Origin: Pseudarthrobacter sp. AL07
GTDB taxonomy: Bacteria; Actinomycetota; Actinomycetes; Actinomycetales; Micrococcaceae
Direction: 5' to 3'
NCBI RefSeq assembly: GCF_029960665.1
Contig: NZ_JASBRB010000002.1
Location: 277,577 to 341,576 of the forward strand
DNA: 64,000 nt
Below, one piece after another: positions 19,500 through 27,287 of this stretch. Position 1 is the first letter of the stretch, and the number at the start of each line of letters is the position of its first letter. The notes under the pieces were generated by a model, which worked only from the letters and a program-made list of their open reading frames with translations, was not told the origin of the DNA and made no database searches. A program made the position numbers and the translations under genes.

Positions 19500-20216
19500 T
19501 CATGATGGAGCCACGAACTGCCGCCGGATGGCGCCACGAAGGGCACGTTCGGCGTCGAATCCCTTGGCACGTGCGGAGCCGACGACGGCAAGCAGCAGGT
19601 CGCCGAGTTCCTCCTCTGTTTCGAATGGCTCCGGGGTTTCGACAGGCTCAACCACCGGTGATTGAGCCCGTCGAAATCCGGCCCGCTCGGCCCGGTCAAG
19701 GAACTTCTGCGCCTTCGCCAGGGCCGGCAGTGCGTCCGGGATCCCCTCAAAGGGCCCCGTACGCTCCGGACGTTCCGCGGTCTTCACGGCGTCCCATTTC
19801 CGGACGATCTCCGCCACCGAGGCCGGGAAGCTGTCCCGGAGCGTGCCGTCGGGCCGGAAGACATGCGGATTGCGGCGGACCATTTTGGCACTCAGCCCGC
19901 GTGCGACGTCGTCGAACGTGAACGAGCCGCGCTCCTCGGCTAGCCGGGCGTGCAGCACCACCTGAAGCAGCACATCGCCCAGTTCGCCGCGGAGCTCTGC
20001 GTCATCCGCGCCGGTCTCGATGGTCTCGGCAACCTCGAAGGCCTCCTCGAGGAGGTACTCCACCAGCGAGGCATGCGTGAGGGCGGCCATCCACGGGCAG
20101 TGCTCGCGCAGCTGGGCTACGATCCCCAGCAGCTCCCCCAGCTCGCAAGCTCGCCCGGGGACCCCTGCCGCCGTGGGCCCATCCAGCAGCCGTTCGATGG
20201 GAGCCTGCTCAGCCAA
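19500..20216 (-). CDS. mazG: MazG family nucleotide pyrophosphohydrolase
   Basis: House-cleaning NTP pyrophosphatase, about 238 residues. The metal-binding MazG helices are present (LREHCPWMAALTHASLVEYL, then EEAFEVAETI and ELRGELGDVLLQV), followed by KMVRRNPHVF and the KWDAVK motif. The second, shorter MazG-like half is EEELGDLLLAVVGSARAKG. Between the halves the gene carries a 46-bp palindromic repeat (19634-19679) read in frame as about 15 extra residues. The start is uncertain: TTG at 20216 overlaps the add stop by 8 bp and has no clear ribosome site; the frame remains open into add to 20267. It probably forms an operon with add. Confidence 0.85.
   Translation of the reverse strand: MAEQAPIERLLDGPTAAGVPGRACELGELLGIVAQLREHCPWMAALTHASLVEYLLEEAFEVAETIETGADDAELRGELGDVLLQVVLHARLAEERGSFTFDDVARGLSAKMVRRNPHVFRPDGTLRDSFPASVAEIVRKWDAVKTAERPERTGPFEGIPDALPALAKAQKFLDRAERAGFRRAQSPVVEPVETPEPFETEEELGDLLLAVVGSARAKGFDAERALRGAIRRQFVAPS
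19634..19679. repeat. palindromic repeat element inserted in mazG
   Basis: 46-bp imperfect palindrome centred on CACCGGTG, with arms containing TTTCGACAGGCTCAA and TTGAGCCCGTCGAAA and three non-pairing positions. From memory, palindromes of this kind (TTTCGACAGGCTCAA type) are dispersed in many copies in Arthrobacter-like genomes, usually between genes. Here it is inside a coding sequence and translated in frame. Confidence 0.75.
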
Positions 20217-21357
20217 GGTTGTCGTAGGCGTCGTTGATGTATTCCACCAACGCTTCCTTCTCTTCAAGCGGCAGGAAGGACGCTTCGGCAGCGTTAAGCG
20301 TGAGCTCCAGCAGATCGTCGAGGTCGTAGTCGAAGGTTTCCACGAGGAGTTCGAACTCGTCCGTGAGGGTGACGCCGCTCATCAGCCGGTTGTCGGTGTT
20401 GATGGTGACGTTGAAGCCCAGCTGGTACAGCATGTCCAGCGGGTGGCTCTCGATGCCCTCGCCGAAGCCGGCGATCGCTCCGGTCTGGAGGTTCGACGAC
20501 GGGCAGATTTCCAGGGCGATGCCGCGGTCGCGGATCCAGCTGGACAGGTCACCCAGGGTGACCAGGCCGATGTTGTCCTCGTCGCTTGCGGCGTCGTCGT
20601 CTTCATCGTCGAACTCCACCATGATGTCCTCGGCGATGCGGACGCCGTGGCCCAGGCGCAGTGCCCTGCCGTCAACGAGGGCGGACTGGATGCTCTCGAG
20701 CCCGGCGGCTTCGCCGGCGTGCACCGTCGCGGGGAAGTTGTGCTCGGCGAGGTAGGTGAAGGCGTCCTTGAACCTGGACGGGAGGAAGCCGTCCTCGGCT
20801 CCGGCGATGTCAAAGCCCACAGCGCCCTTGTTACGGTGGCGGACAGCGAGTTCGGCGATCTCCTGGCCGCGGTCTGCGTGGCGCATGGCGGTGATCAGCT
20901 GACCCACCTGGATTTCGCGGCCGCTCTCGGTCACGGCGTCCACGCCGGCTTCGAGGCCTTCCTGCACCGCTTCAACAACGTCGTCCAGGGACAGGCCCTT
21001 CTGGAGGTGCTGCTCCGGTGCCCAGCGCACTTCGCCGTACACCACGCCGTCGTCCGCGAGGTCCTCGACGAATTCCTTGGCGACGCGGATGAGGCCTTCC
21101 TTGGTCTGCATCACGGCGACTGTGTGGTCGAACGTCTCCAGGTAGCGGACCAGCGAGCCGGAGTCCGCGGACTCACGGAACCACTCGCCCAGGGCCACCG
21201 GGTCGGTGGAGGGCAACGTGTGGCCAACGGCCTCGGCCAGTTCGATGATGGTGGCTGGACGGAGACCCCCATCCAGGTGGTCGTGGAGCGAAACCTTAGG
21301 CAGGCTCGTCAGGTCGAAATCGATAGCAGGGGCGGCGTCAACAATAGGCTCAGTCAC
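20209..21357 (-). CDS. add: adenosine deaminase
   Basis: Hydrolyses adenosine (or deoxyadenosine) to inosine and ammonia; 382 residues. Zinc ligands in SLHDHLDGGLRP near residue 23, then VHAGEAAGLES, the LGHGVRIAED segment, LEICPSSNLQTGA, and the catalytic/zinc INTDNRLMSG are in order. A run of about 12 acidic residues (VEFDDEDDDAASDED) is inserted after the IAED block, which is atypical for the family. GTG start at 21357 with GGAAG just before it. It lies downstream of the nucleoside transport and salvage genes and overlaps mazG. Confidence 0.94.
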   Translation of the reverse strand: MTEPIVDAAPAIDFDLTSLPKVSLHDHLDGGLRPATIIELAEAVGHTLPSTDPVALGEWFRESADSGSLVRYLETFDHTVAVMQTKEGLIRVAKEFVEDLADDGVVYGEVRWAPEQHLQKGLSLDDVVEAVQEGLEAGVDAVTESGREIQVGQLITAMRHADRGQEIAELAVRHRNKGAVGFDIAGAEDGFLPSRFKDAFTYLAEHNFPATVHAGEAAGLESIQSALVDGRALRLGHGVRIAEDIMVEFDDEDDDAASDEDNIGLVTLGDLSSWIRDRGIALEICPSSNLQTGAIAGFGEGIESHPLDMLYQLGFNVTINTDNRLMSGVTLTDEFELLVETFDYDLDDLLELTLNAAEASFLPLEEKEALVEYINDAYDNLG

Positions 21358-21384
21358 CTTCCAACCTTAGGGTCGGCAGGCGGC

Positions 21385-22125
21385 TTATGCCAGCCGGTTC
21401 TTTCCGGGCTGCTCCGCCTCGGCGGGGGCGGGCGCATGCAGTTGCGAAACCGCGGTGTGCGCGGGCACGGAACCTTCCGGGCCGCCGTCGAGCCATTCAT
21501 CTACGGTTTCGGCGTCGTTGCGGGCCAGGTGCTTGTGCCACCAACGCAGGAGGTGGTCGATCAGGACGCCGAAGACGATAGCGAATACCACGGCAATGCC
21601 TGCGCTGAGCAGCGGGTTGTCGTGAAGCCACGGGAAGGAACTGGCCAGCAGCCCGATGCCGATGGAATACCCCACCCAGGTGAAACAGGCGAAAGCGTCC
21701 AACAGGAAGAACCGGCGGTGCGCAAAACCGGTACTGCCCGCCACATAATTCACCGCCACCCGGCCCCAGGGAATATAGCGCGCCGTGAAAATCAGGACAG
21801 CGCCGCGCTTTTCGAGTTCATACCGTGCCCAGCCAAAGGCCTTCTGCACCTTGGGTCGGCGCATCCACTTCCAGCGGTCAAGGCCGATCCTGCGGCCAAG
21901 CATAAAGGCCATGTTGTCACCGGCCATGGCACCGATCAGCGCAGTCGCGCCCAGGATCCAGAGATTCGGTTCACCGCTGTGCCGGGAAAACGCGGCCAGC
22001 GCCACAATCAATGTCTCGCTGGGGACCACCATGGCGAAGCCGTCGATGAAGAAGAACACAAGAAGGACCGGGTAGATCCACCATTGGCCCGCTGCATGGA
22101 GCACGGCCTCATTAATAAACTCCAC
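21385..22125 (-). CDS. DedA family membrane protein (copy 1)
   Basis: 246-residue polytopic membrane protein of the DedA/SNARE-associated (VTT domain) superfamily, implicated in lipid scrambling or undecaprenyl-phosphate recycling. The hallmarks VVPSETLIVALAAFSRHSG, GDNMAFMLGRRIGLDRWKW and the FTARYIPWGRVAVNYVAG motif with conserved Arg-Pro-Arg are present; a soluble C-terminal tail follows. GTG at 22125 has AGGAG about 10 nt upstream; an in-frame TTG at 22146 is the alternative. It is a paralogue of the next gene upstream, 105 bp away. Confidence 0.88.
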   Translation of the reverse strand: MEFINEAVLHAAGQWWIYPVLLVFFFIDGFAMVVPSETLIVALAAFSRHSGEPNLWILGATALIGAMAGDNMAFMLGRRIGLDRWKWMRRPKVQKAFGWARYELEKRGAVLIFTARYIPWGRVAVNYVAGSTGFAHRRFFLLDAFACFTWVGYSIGIGLLASSFPWLHDNPLLSAGIAVVFAIVFGVLIDHLLRWWHKHLARNDAETVDEWLDGGPEGSVPAHTAVSQLHAPAPAEAEQPGKNRLA

Positions 22126-22230
22126 GCGGGTCTTGCTCCTAGACAAAATGATGCAGCCGGAAGTGACGTAAATCGCTCTTCAGTGTCCCATGCCCGGGAC
22201 CCCGCCCGCTACGCACGGACGGCGTAAACC

Positions 22231-22860
22231 CTAGGCTTCCGGATCCTTTAGCCGCTCCACCACAGGAACCTTTCCCCGGATGCGGTTAATGATCAGATCC
22301 ACCACGATTCCAAGGCCCACGGCGCAGACGATTGCGATGGCCGCGCCGAGCAGATGGTTGTTTTCGAACCACTGGCCGAAGAACAGCCCGATACCCACGG
22401 AGTAGGAGGCCCATAGCGTGGCGGAGAGCACCGTCAGGCCGACGAACCGCACGTGCGAATAGTGGGTCACGCCCGCGGTGAGGTTGACGGCGACCCTGCC
22501 GATGGGAATGAACCGCGCCACCAGGATGAGCGACGCCGGCCGCTTCCTCAGCTCGTCCCCTGCCCAGCGGAAGGCGCTTTGCATCCGCGGTCCGCGCATC
22601 CAGTGCCAGCGCCGGGTGCCCACCCGTCGTCCAATGAAGTAGGCGATGTTGTCGCCTAAGAAAGCGCCCAGGCCCGCGACCGCCATCAGCAGCCAGGGAT
22701 TGGGGACGTCCGCGGTGGCGGCCACTGCGGCCAGTCCCACCACCACGGATTCGCTGGGGATCGGCGGGAAAAAGCCGTCGATCAGGCAGCAGGCCAGCAC
22801 AAGGAGGAGCACCCATGGCTGCGCGGCGGCAGCGAGGATGAATTCATTGATGGCCTGCAT
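22231..22860 (-). CDS. DedA family membrane protein (copy 2)
   Basis: 209 residues, same family as the neighbour: LIDGFFPPIPSESVVVGLAAV, GDNIAYFIGRRVGTRRWHWM, and VARFIPIGRVAVNLTAGVTH with the conserved Arg-Pro-Arg, then two C-terminal membrane helices. ATG 22860 follows the deoA stop by 5 bp, so it is cotranscribed with nucleoside salvage genes. A direct link between a DedA protein and nucleoside uptake is not established; the placement may be incidental. Confidence 0.9.
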   Translation of the reverse strand: MQAINEFILAAAAQPWVLLLVLACCLIDGFFPPIPSESVVVGLAAVAATADVPNPWLLMAVAGLGAFLGDNIAYFIGRRVGTRRWHWMRGPRMQSAFRWAGDELRKRPASLILVARFIPIGRVAVNLTAGVTHYSHVRFVGLTVLSATLWASYSVGIGLFFGQWFENNHLLGAAIAIVCAVGLGIVVDLIINRIRGKVPVVERLKDPEA

Positions 22861-22865
22861 TGTCC

Positions 22866-24179
22866 CTATGCTATTCGGTCGATGATGAGCCGCTGGGCCG
22901 GGCGCGACCCTTCGGGGGCAACCGTGACGGCGTGTTCAAGGGCTTCCTTGGCGCGCGCGAACTTTTCCGGTGTGTCTGTGAGCAGCGTCATCAGCGGCTC
23001 ACCGGCGCGGACCATGGCACCGGGCTTAGCGTGCATGCGGATCCCGGCGCCAGCCTGGACGGCGTCCTCCTTGCGGGCACGACCTGCCCCAAGGCGCCAC
23101 GCCGCAACACCCACTGCCAAGGCATCGAGCCCTACCAGGACACCGTCGGCCGGGGCGTAAATGACCTCCGATTCCTTGGCGACCGGCAGCTTGGCGCGCG
23201 GATCTCCGCCTTGGGCTTTGATCATCCGGTTCCAGACGTCCATGGCCCGGCCGTCCTTCAAGGCGGCGCGCACATCTGCGTCGTGGACGCCCGCGCAGGC
23301 CAGCATCTCTTCGGCCAGTCGGACGGTGAGTTCGACGACGTCCTCCGGGCCACCGCCTGCCAGGACCTCCACGGATTCCGCCACTTCGATCGCGTTGCCC
23401 GCAGTAAGGCCGAGCGGGGTGCTCATGTTAGTCAGCAGCGCCACAGTGTTGACCCCCGCATCCTTGCCGAGGGCCACCATGGTTTCGGCCAGTTCGCGTG
23501 CCCGGGCCTCGTCCTTCATAAACGCGCCGCTGCCCACCTTGACGTCCAGGACCAGGGACCCTGTGCCTTCGGCGATCTTCTTGCTCATGATCGAGGAGGC
23601 GATCAGCGGAATTGCCTCCACCGTGCCGGTAACATCACGCAGTGCGTACAGCTTCTTGTCCGCCGGCGCCAGCCCCGCCCCGGCAGCGCAGATCACGGCG
23701 CCGACGTCCTGAAGCTGCGCCATCATTTCGTCGTTGCTCAGGGCCGCCCGCCAGCCGGGGATCGATTCCAGCTTGTCCAGAGTGCCGCCGGTGTGGCCAA
23801 GTCCCCGGCCGGACAACTGGGGCACGGCCACGCCGAACACTGCCACCAGGGGTGCCAGCGGCAGTGTGATTTTGTCCCCCACTCCCCCGGTGGAGTGCTT
23901 GTCGCTGGTAGCCTTCACGCCGCCGTCGGGCCGCCGAAGGCCGCCGAAGTCCATCCGTTCACCCGAGGCGATCATGGCGGCCGTCCAGCGCGAAATTTCG
24001 GCACGGTCCATGCCGTTGAGCAGGATGGCCATGTTCAACGCGGCCATCTGTTCGTCCGCGATGACCCCGCGGGTGTAGGCCTCAATGGTCCAGTCGATCT
24101 GCTCCGGGCTCAGGACGCCCCGGTCCCGCTTGGTGCAGATGATGTCGACGGCGTCGAACGCCTCAGTTGCCTGTGTCAC
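22866..24179 (-). CDS. deoA: thymidine phosphorylase
   Basis: Phosphorolyses thymidine or deoxyuridine to the base and 2-deoxyribose 1-phosphate; 437 residues. DIICTKRDRGVLSPEQIDW at the N-terminus, the substrate-binding KHSTGGVGDKITLPLAPLVA, GRGLGHTGGTLDKLESIPG, and a glycine-rich VGSGAFMKDEARARELAETM are diagnostic. GTG-type start at 24179 overlaps cdd by 4 bp. Part of the nucleoside import-salvage operon. Confidence 0.95.
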   Translation of the reverse strand: MTQATEAFDAVDIICTKRDRGVLSPEQIDWTIEAYTRGVIADEQMAALNMAILLNGMDRAEISRWTAAMIASGERMDFGGLRRPDGGVKATSDKHSTGGVGDKITLPLAPLVAVFGVAVPQLSGRGLGHTGGTLDKLESIPGWRAALSNDEMMAQLQDVGAVICAAGAGLAPADKKLYALRDVTGTVEAIPLIASSIMSKKIAEGTGSLVLDVKVGSGAFMKDEARARELAETMVALGKDAGVNTVALLTNMSTPLGLTAGNAIEVAESVEVLAGGGPEDVVELTVRLAEEMLACAGVHDADVRAALKDGRAMDVWNRMIKAQGGDPRAKLPVAKESEVIYAPADGVLVGLDALAVGVAAWRLGAGRARKEDAVQAGAGIRMHAKPGAMVRAGEPLMTLLTDTPEKFARAKEALEHAVTVAPEGSRPAQRLIIDRIA

Positions 24180-24601
24180 CTTGGATCCTCCAGGTTTTGG
24201 GGACCGAATGCGTCGGGCAGCACCTGGTCCATGGTTTGGATTCCTTGGGTGGTCATGAGTTCCATGCCAGGCGCGCGGAATTCATAGAGGAGCTGCCGGC
24301 AGCGGCCGCACGGCATCAGCACGTTGCCGGCGGAGTCCACGCAGTAGAACGCGCGCAGCAACCCGCCGCCGGTCATCTGCAGGTTTCCCACCAGGGCGCA
24401 TTCAGCACACAGGGTTAGCCCGTAGCTGGCGTTCTCCACGTTGCAGCCGCTGACCAGCCGCCCGTCCTCGGTGAAGGCCGCAGCCCCCACCGGGAACTTT
24501 GAATACGGGGCATAGGCGTTTTTCATGGCGTCGACGGCTGCAGCCTCAAGTGCCCGCCAATCGACGCTGGGCGAAGCCCGATCCTGTTCCATCACCATCA
24601 T
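24176..24601 (-). CDS. cdd: cytidine deaminase
   Basis: Deaminates cytidine and deoxycytidine to (deoxy)uridine; 141 residues, the tetrameric short form. Zinc and catalytic residues are in LTLCAECALVGN (Cys, Glu) and MPCGRCRQLLYEF (two Cys); N-terminal AYAPYSKFPVGAA and GCNVENASYG bind the nucleoside. ATG at 24601 overlaps the permease stop; an ATG three codons later is also possible. Coupled to deoA downstream. Confidence 0.95.
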   Translation of the reverse strand: MMVMEQDRASPSVDWRALEAAAVDAMKNAYAPYSKFPVGAAAFTEDGRLVSGCNVENASYGLTLCAECALVGNLQMTGGGLLRAFYCVDSAGNVLMPCGRCRQLLYEFRAPGMELMTTQGIQTMDQVLPDAFGPQNLEDPR

Positions 24602-25923
24602 CCCTTGACGTACGGGATGCCGCTGGCCGCCGGCGGCCTGGACCGGCCCACCAGCCCGGCCACGGCCAGCACGGTCACCAGGTAGGGCAGCATGGCCATA
24701 AACTGGCTGGGCACCGGGGTCCCGATGATGGTCACGATGCTCTGCAGGTTGTCTGCGAAGCCGAACAGCAGGGCGGCAAAGAACGCTCCGATGGGGTTCC
24801 AGCGTCCGAAGATCAGCGCGGCGAGCGCGATGAAGCCTCGTCCGCCGGAGATCTCCTTCGTGAAGCTGTCGATGGCCACGAGCGTGAAGAACGAACCTCC
24901 GATGCCGGCGATGGCGCCACCCAACGTGACGTTCCAGAATCGAGTGGCGTTGACCTTGATGCCCATCGTGTCGGCGGCCTGCGGGTGTTCACCCACCGCG
25001 CGGACCCGAAGGCCCCACTTGGTCTTGAACAGGCCAACCCACACAACGATGACGGCGACGTACATCAGGTAGCCCACCACTGACTGCTTGAACAGGATGG
25101 GGCCGAGGATAGGGATTCCGGAGAGGATCGGAATCTCGACGATGTCCAGGCCCGGCGGTGAGTTGAACGTTGCTTTGTCCGCCTGCATAACGGTGCTGAA
25201 CAGGAAGCCGGTGACACCCGAAACCAAGACGTTGAGCACCACACCGACGATGATCTGGTTGACCAGGTACCTGATGCTGAACACCGCGAGCACCATAGAC
25301 ACCGCGGCACCGGCCACGGCGGCCGCGAGCAGCCCCACAAAGGGATTCTGCGTGATGCTGGCCACGATAGCGGCAGTGAAGGCGCCGCCCAGGAGTTGGC
25401 CTTCGATTGCGATATTGACTACGCCGACGCGCTCGCACAGCACGCCGGACAGGGAGCCGAACACCAGCGGGACAGCCAGGGTGACCGATCCGGCGATGAG
25501 TCCGGCCAGCGAGATGCTGGGTGTTCGGGCGCCGCCTACCACCCAGAGGAGGAAGGCTGCCACAAACAGCACCGTAAAGGTGATGGTCAGCCAGGCCGCG
25601 ACCGGCCGGCTCTTAGTCTTCAGGTAAACGGCATAGGCCGCCAGCCCGAGCATCAGGATCGAAAGGGCGATGCCGCCAGCCATCGCGGGAATTTCCAGGG
25701 CAGGCAGCTGGAAGAAATCCTCGCTGGTGGAAATCCCGAACCGTGCGGTCTGCGCTGATCCCATCAGGCCAAAGAAAATGAAGGCGACGATTCCCAGTAC
25801 CGAGAGCAGGACCGGGGTTTTCCAGAGCACCGGTTTGCCGGATGTTGCCTGGGCCGCCTCGGCCTCGGGCACTGTTCCGGGCATGCCGCCACCCGGCAGG
25901 GGCGATGTTGCTGTTGCGCTCAT
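24598..25923 (-). CDS. nucleoside ABC transporter permease (second membrane subunit)
   Basis: 441-residue BPD_transp_2-type permease of the BMP-linked nucleoside importer. A soluble N-terminus of about 35 residues is followed by membrane segments; the conserved core includes GSLSGVLCERVGVVNIAIEGQ (YufQ-type), RYLVNQIIVGVVLNVLVSGV and KTKWGLRVRAVGEHPQAADT, then GRGFIALAALIFGRWNPIGA. ATG 25923 overlaps the first permease stop (ATGA). An open frame extends upstream to 26154 but has no membrane-protein character. Confidence 0.92.
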   Translation of the reverse strand: MSATATSPLPGGGMPGTVPEAEAAQATSGKPVLWKTPVLLSVLGIVAFIFFGLMGSAQTARFGISTSEDFFQLPALEIPAMAGGIALSILMLGLAAYAVYLKTKSRPVAAWLTITFTVLFVAAFLLWVVGGARTPSISLAGLIAGSVTLAVPLVFGSLSGVLCERVGVVNIAIEGQLLGGAFTAAIVASITQNPFVGLLAAAVAGAAVSMVLAVFSIRYLVNQIIVGVVLNVLVSGVTGFLFSTVMQADKATFNSPPGLDIVEIPILSGIPILGPILFKQSVVGYLMYVAVIVVWVGLFKTKWGLRVRAVGEHPQAADTMGIKVNATRFWNVTLGGAIAGIGGSFFTLVAIDSFTKEISGGRGFIALAALIFGRWNPIGAFFAALLFGFADNLQSIVTIIGTPVPSQFMAMLPYLVTVLAVAGLVGRSRPPAASGIPYVKG

Positions 25924-27287
25924 GCTGCGCCTCCGGTGGTTGCTGCCTGCGGGGTTTTTCCGGCCTTGGCCGGCTTCTTGCGGCGGGGGTTCAGCCCGAA
26001 GACTGCCCGGACCAGCGGCGGTGCCGCGATAAAGAGGACAATCAGCGACTGGACCACCAGGACAATGTCGATGGGTGTTCCGGTCTGGATTTGCATCTGC
26101 ACGGCACCGGCGCGGAAGGCACCAAACAGCAGGCCGGCAGCGAAGGTGCCCCACGGCGTCGAACGTCCCAGCAGCGCCACCGTGATGGCGTCAAAACCGT
26201 AGGTTGCCGCGACGCCGTCCGTCAGGACCTTTTCCGTGCCCGCCACCTGGGCCACTCCGGACATGCCCGCGAGCGCACCGGCTATTGCCATCACCAGGAT
26301 GGTGGACCGCGAGACGTTGATTCCGGCGGTCAGCGCGGCCTTCGGGTTGGCCCCAACGGCCCGGAATTCAAAGCCGACGGTGGAGCGGTTCAGCAGCCAC
26401 CACACCAGGATGGTGGCCGCGATGGCCAGCACGAAGCCTAGGTGCAGGCGGTACTGGGAGCCGAAAATCTGCGGGTAGATCGCGGTGGGATCCAGGATGG
26501 GCGAAATCGGGTTGGACTCCCCCGGGCGCTGGAATGCCGGCGTGTTCAGCAGATACCGCAGGAAGTAGAGCGCGATGTAGTTGAACATGATGGTCAGGAT
26601 GACTTCGTGGGCACCTGTCCGGGCCTTAAGAAGACCAACCAGGCCACCCCACAGGGCACCGCCCACGATGCCCGCAACCAGCACCAGCAACAGGTGCAGG
26701 ACCAGTGGAAGGTGCAGGGCAAAACCAACCCAGGCCGCCAGGATGCCGGCAATGATGATCTGCCCTTGGGCACCGATGTTGAACAGGCCTGCCCGGAATG
26801 CGAGCGCAACGCCCAGCCCAGCCGTGATGAGCGGTGTGGCGATGGTGAGGGTGTCCATCAGCGGCGCGAAGCGAACGGCCAGGCTTGCACCTCTGGGGTT
26901 GAAGACGGACCCCTGGAACAACGCCACGTAGGACCGGGTGGCAGCATCCCAGACCGCAGAGAGGAAATCGGTGGGCCGGGCGAAAAGGTACCCCGCGGTG
27001 GCGCTGACGCGTTGGTCCGTGGCGGCAATCAGCAGGCCGCCGAGGACGAGGGCCAGCAGCACCGCCAGGACTGAGACCACACCGCTGCCGGTGAATATCT
27101 TCCGGACCAGTGTGTCCGGTCCCCCGGGCAGCTGCCCGCTTTGGGCGCTGGCGGGAACGGCTGAAGGGCTCATGGCGCCGCCGGCCGTGTCCACGGCCAC
27201 CTCTGCGGCCGTTTCGTCCGCCGCCGGGGTGGTCCGGTGCGGTTTCGCATGCTGGTCCGCATGCTTAGGGTGACGCTCTTCAGGCAT
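25920..27287 (-). CDS. nucleoside ABC transporter permease (first membrane subunit)
   Basis: 455-residue permease of the same importer (YufP-type). The N-terminal 75 residues are hydrophilic, rich in His, Pro, Ala and Thr. The membrane core contains GLVGLLKARTGAHEVILTIM, FNYIALYFLRYLLNTP, FRAVGANPKAALTAGINV and the DAITVALLGRSTPWGTFAAG block. ATG 27287 has AAGGAGG 5 nt upstream and overlaps the ATPase stop by 8 bp. Confidence 0.92.
   Translation of the reverse strand: MPEERHPKHADQHAKPHRTTPAADETAAEVAVDTAGGAMSPSAVPASAQSGQLPGGPDTLVRKIFTGSGVVSVLAVLLALVLGGLLIAATDQRVSATAGYLFARPTDFLSAVWDAATRSYVALFQGSVFNPRGASLAVRFAPLMDTLTIATPLITAGLGVALAFRAGLFNIGAQGQIIIAGILAAWVGFALHLPLVLHLLLVLVAGIVGGALWGGLVGLLKARTGAHEVILTIMFNYIALYFLRYLLNTPAFQRPGESNPISPILDPTAIYPQIFGSQYRLHLGFVLAIAATILVWWLLNRSTVGFEFRAVGANPKAALTAGINVSRSTILVMAIAGALAGMSGVAQVAGTEKVLTDGVAATYGFDAITVALLGRSTPWGTFAAGLLFGAFRAGAVQMQIQTGTPIDIVLVVQSLIVLFIAAPPLVRAVFGLNPRRKKPAKAGKTPQAATTGGAA

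Noticed and set aside
20020..22227. Plus-strand open frame of about 735 codons opposite add and dedA
   Set aside because: Both minus-strand genes have unmistakable motifs; the plus frame is their complement and has no domain.
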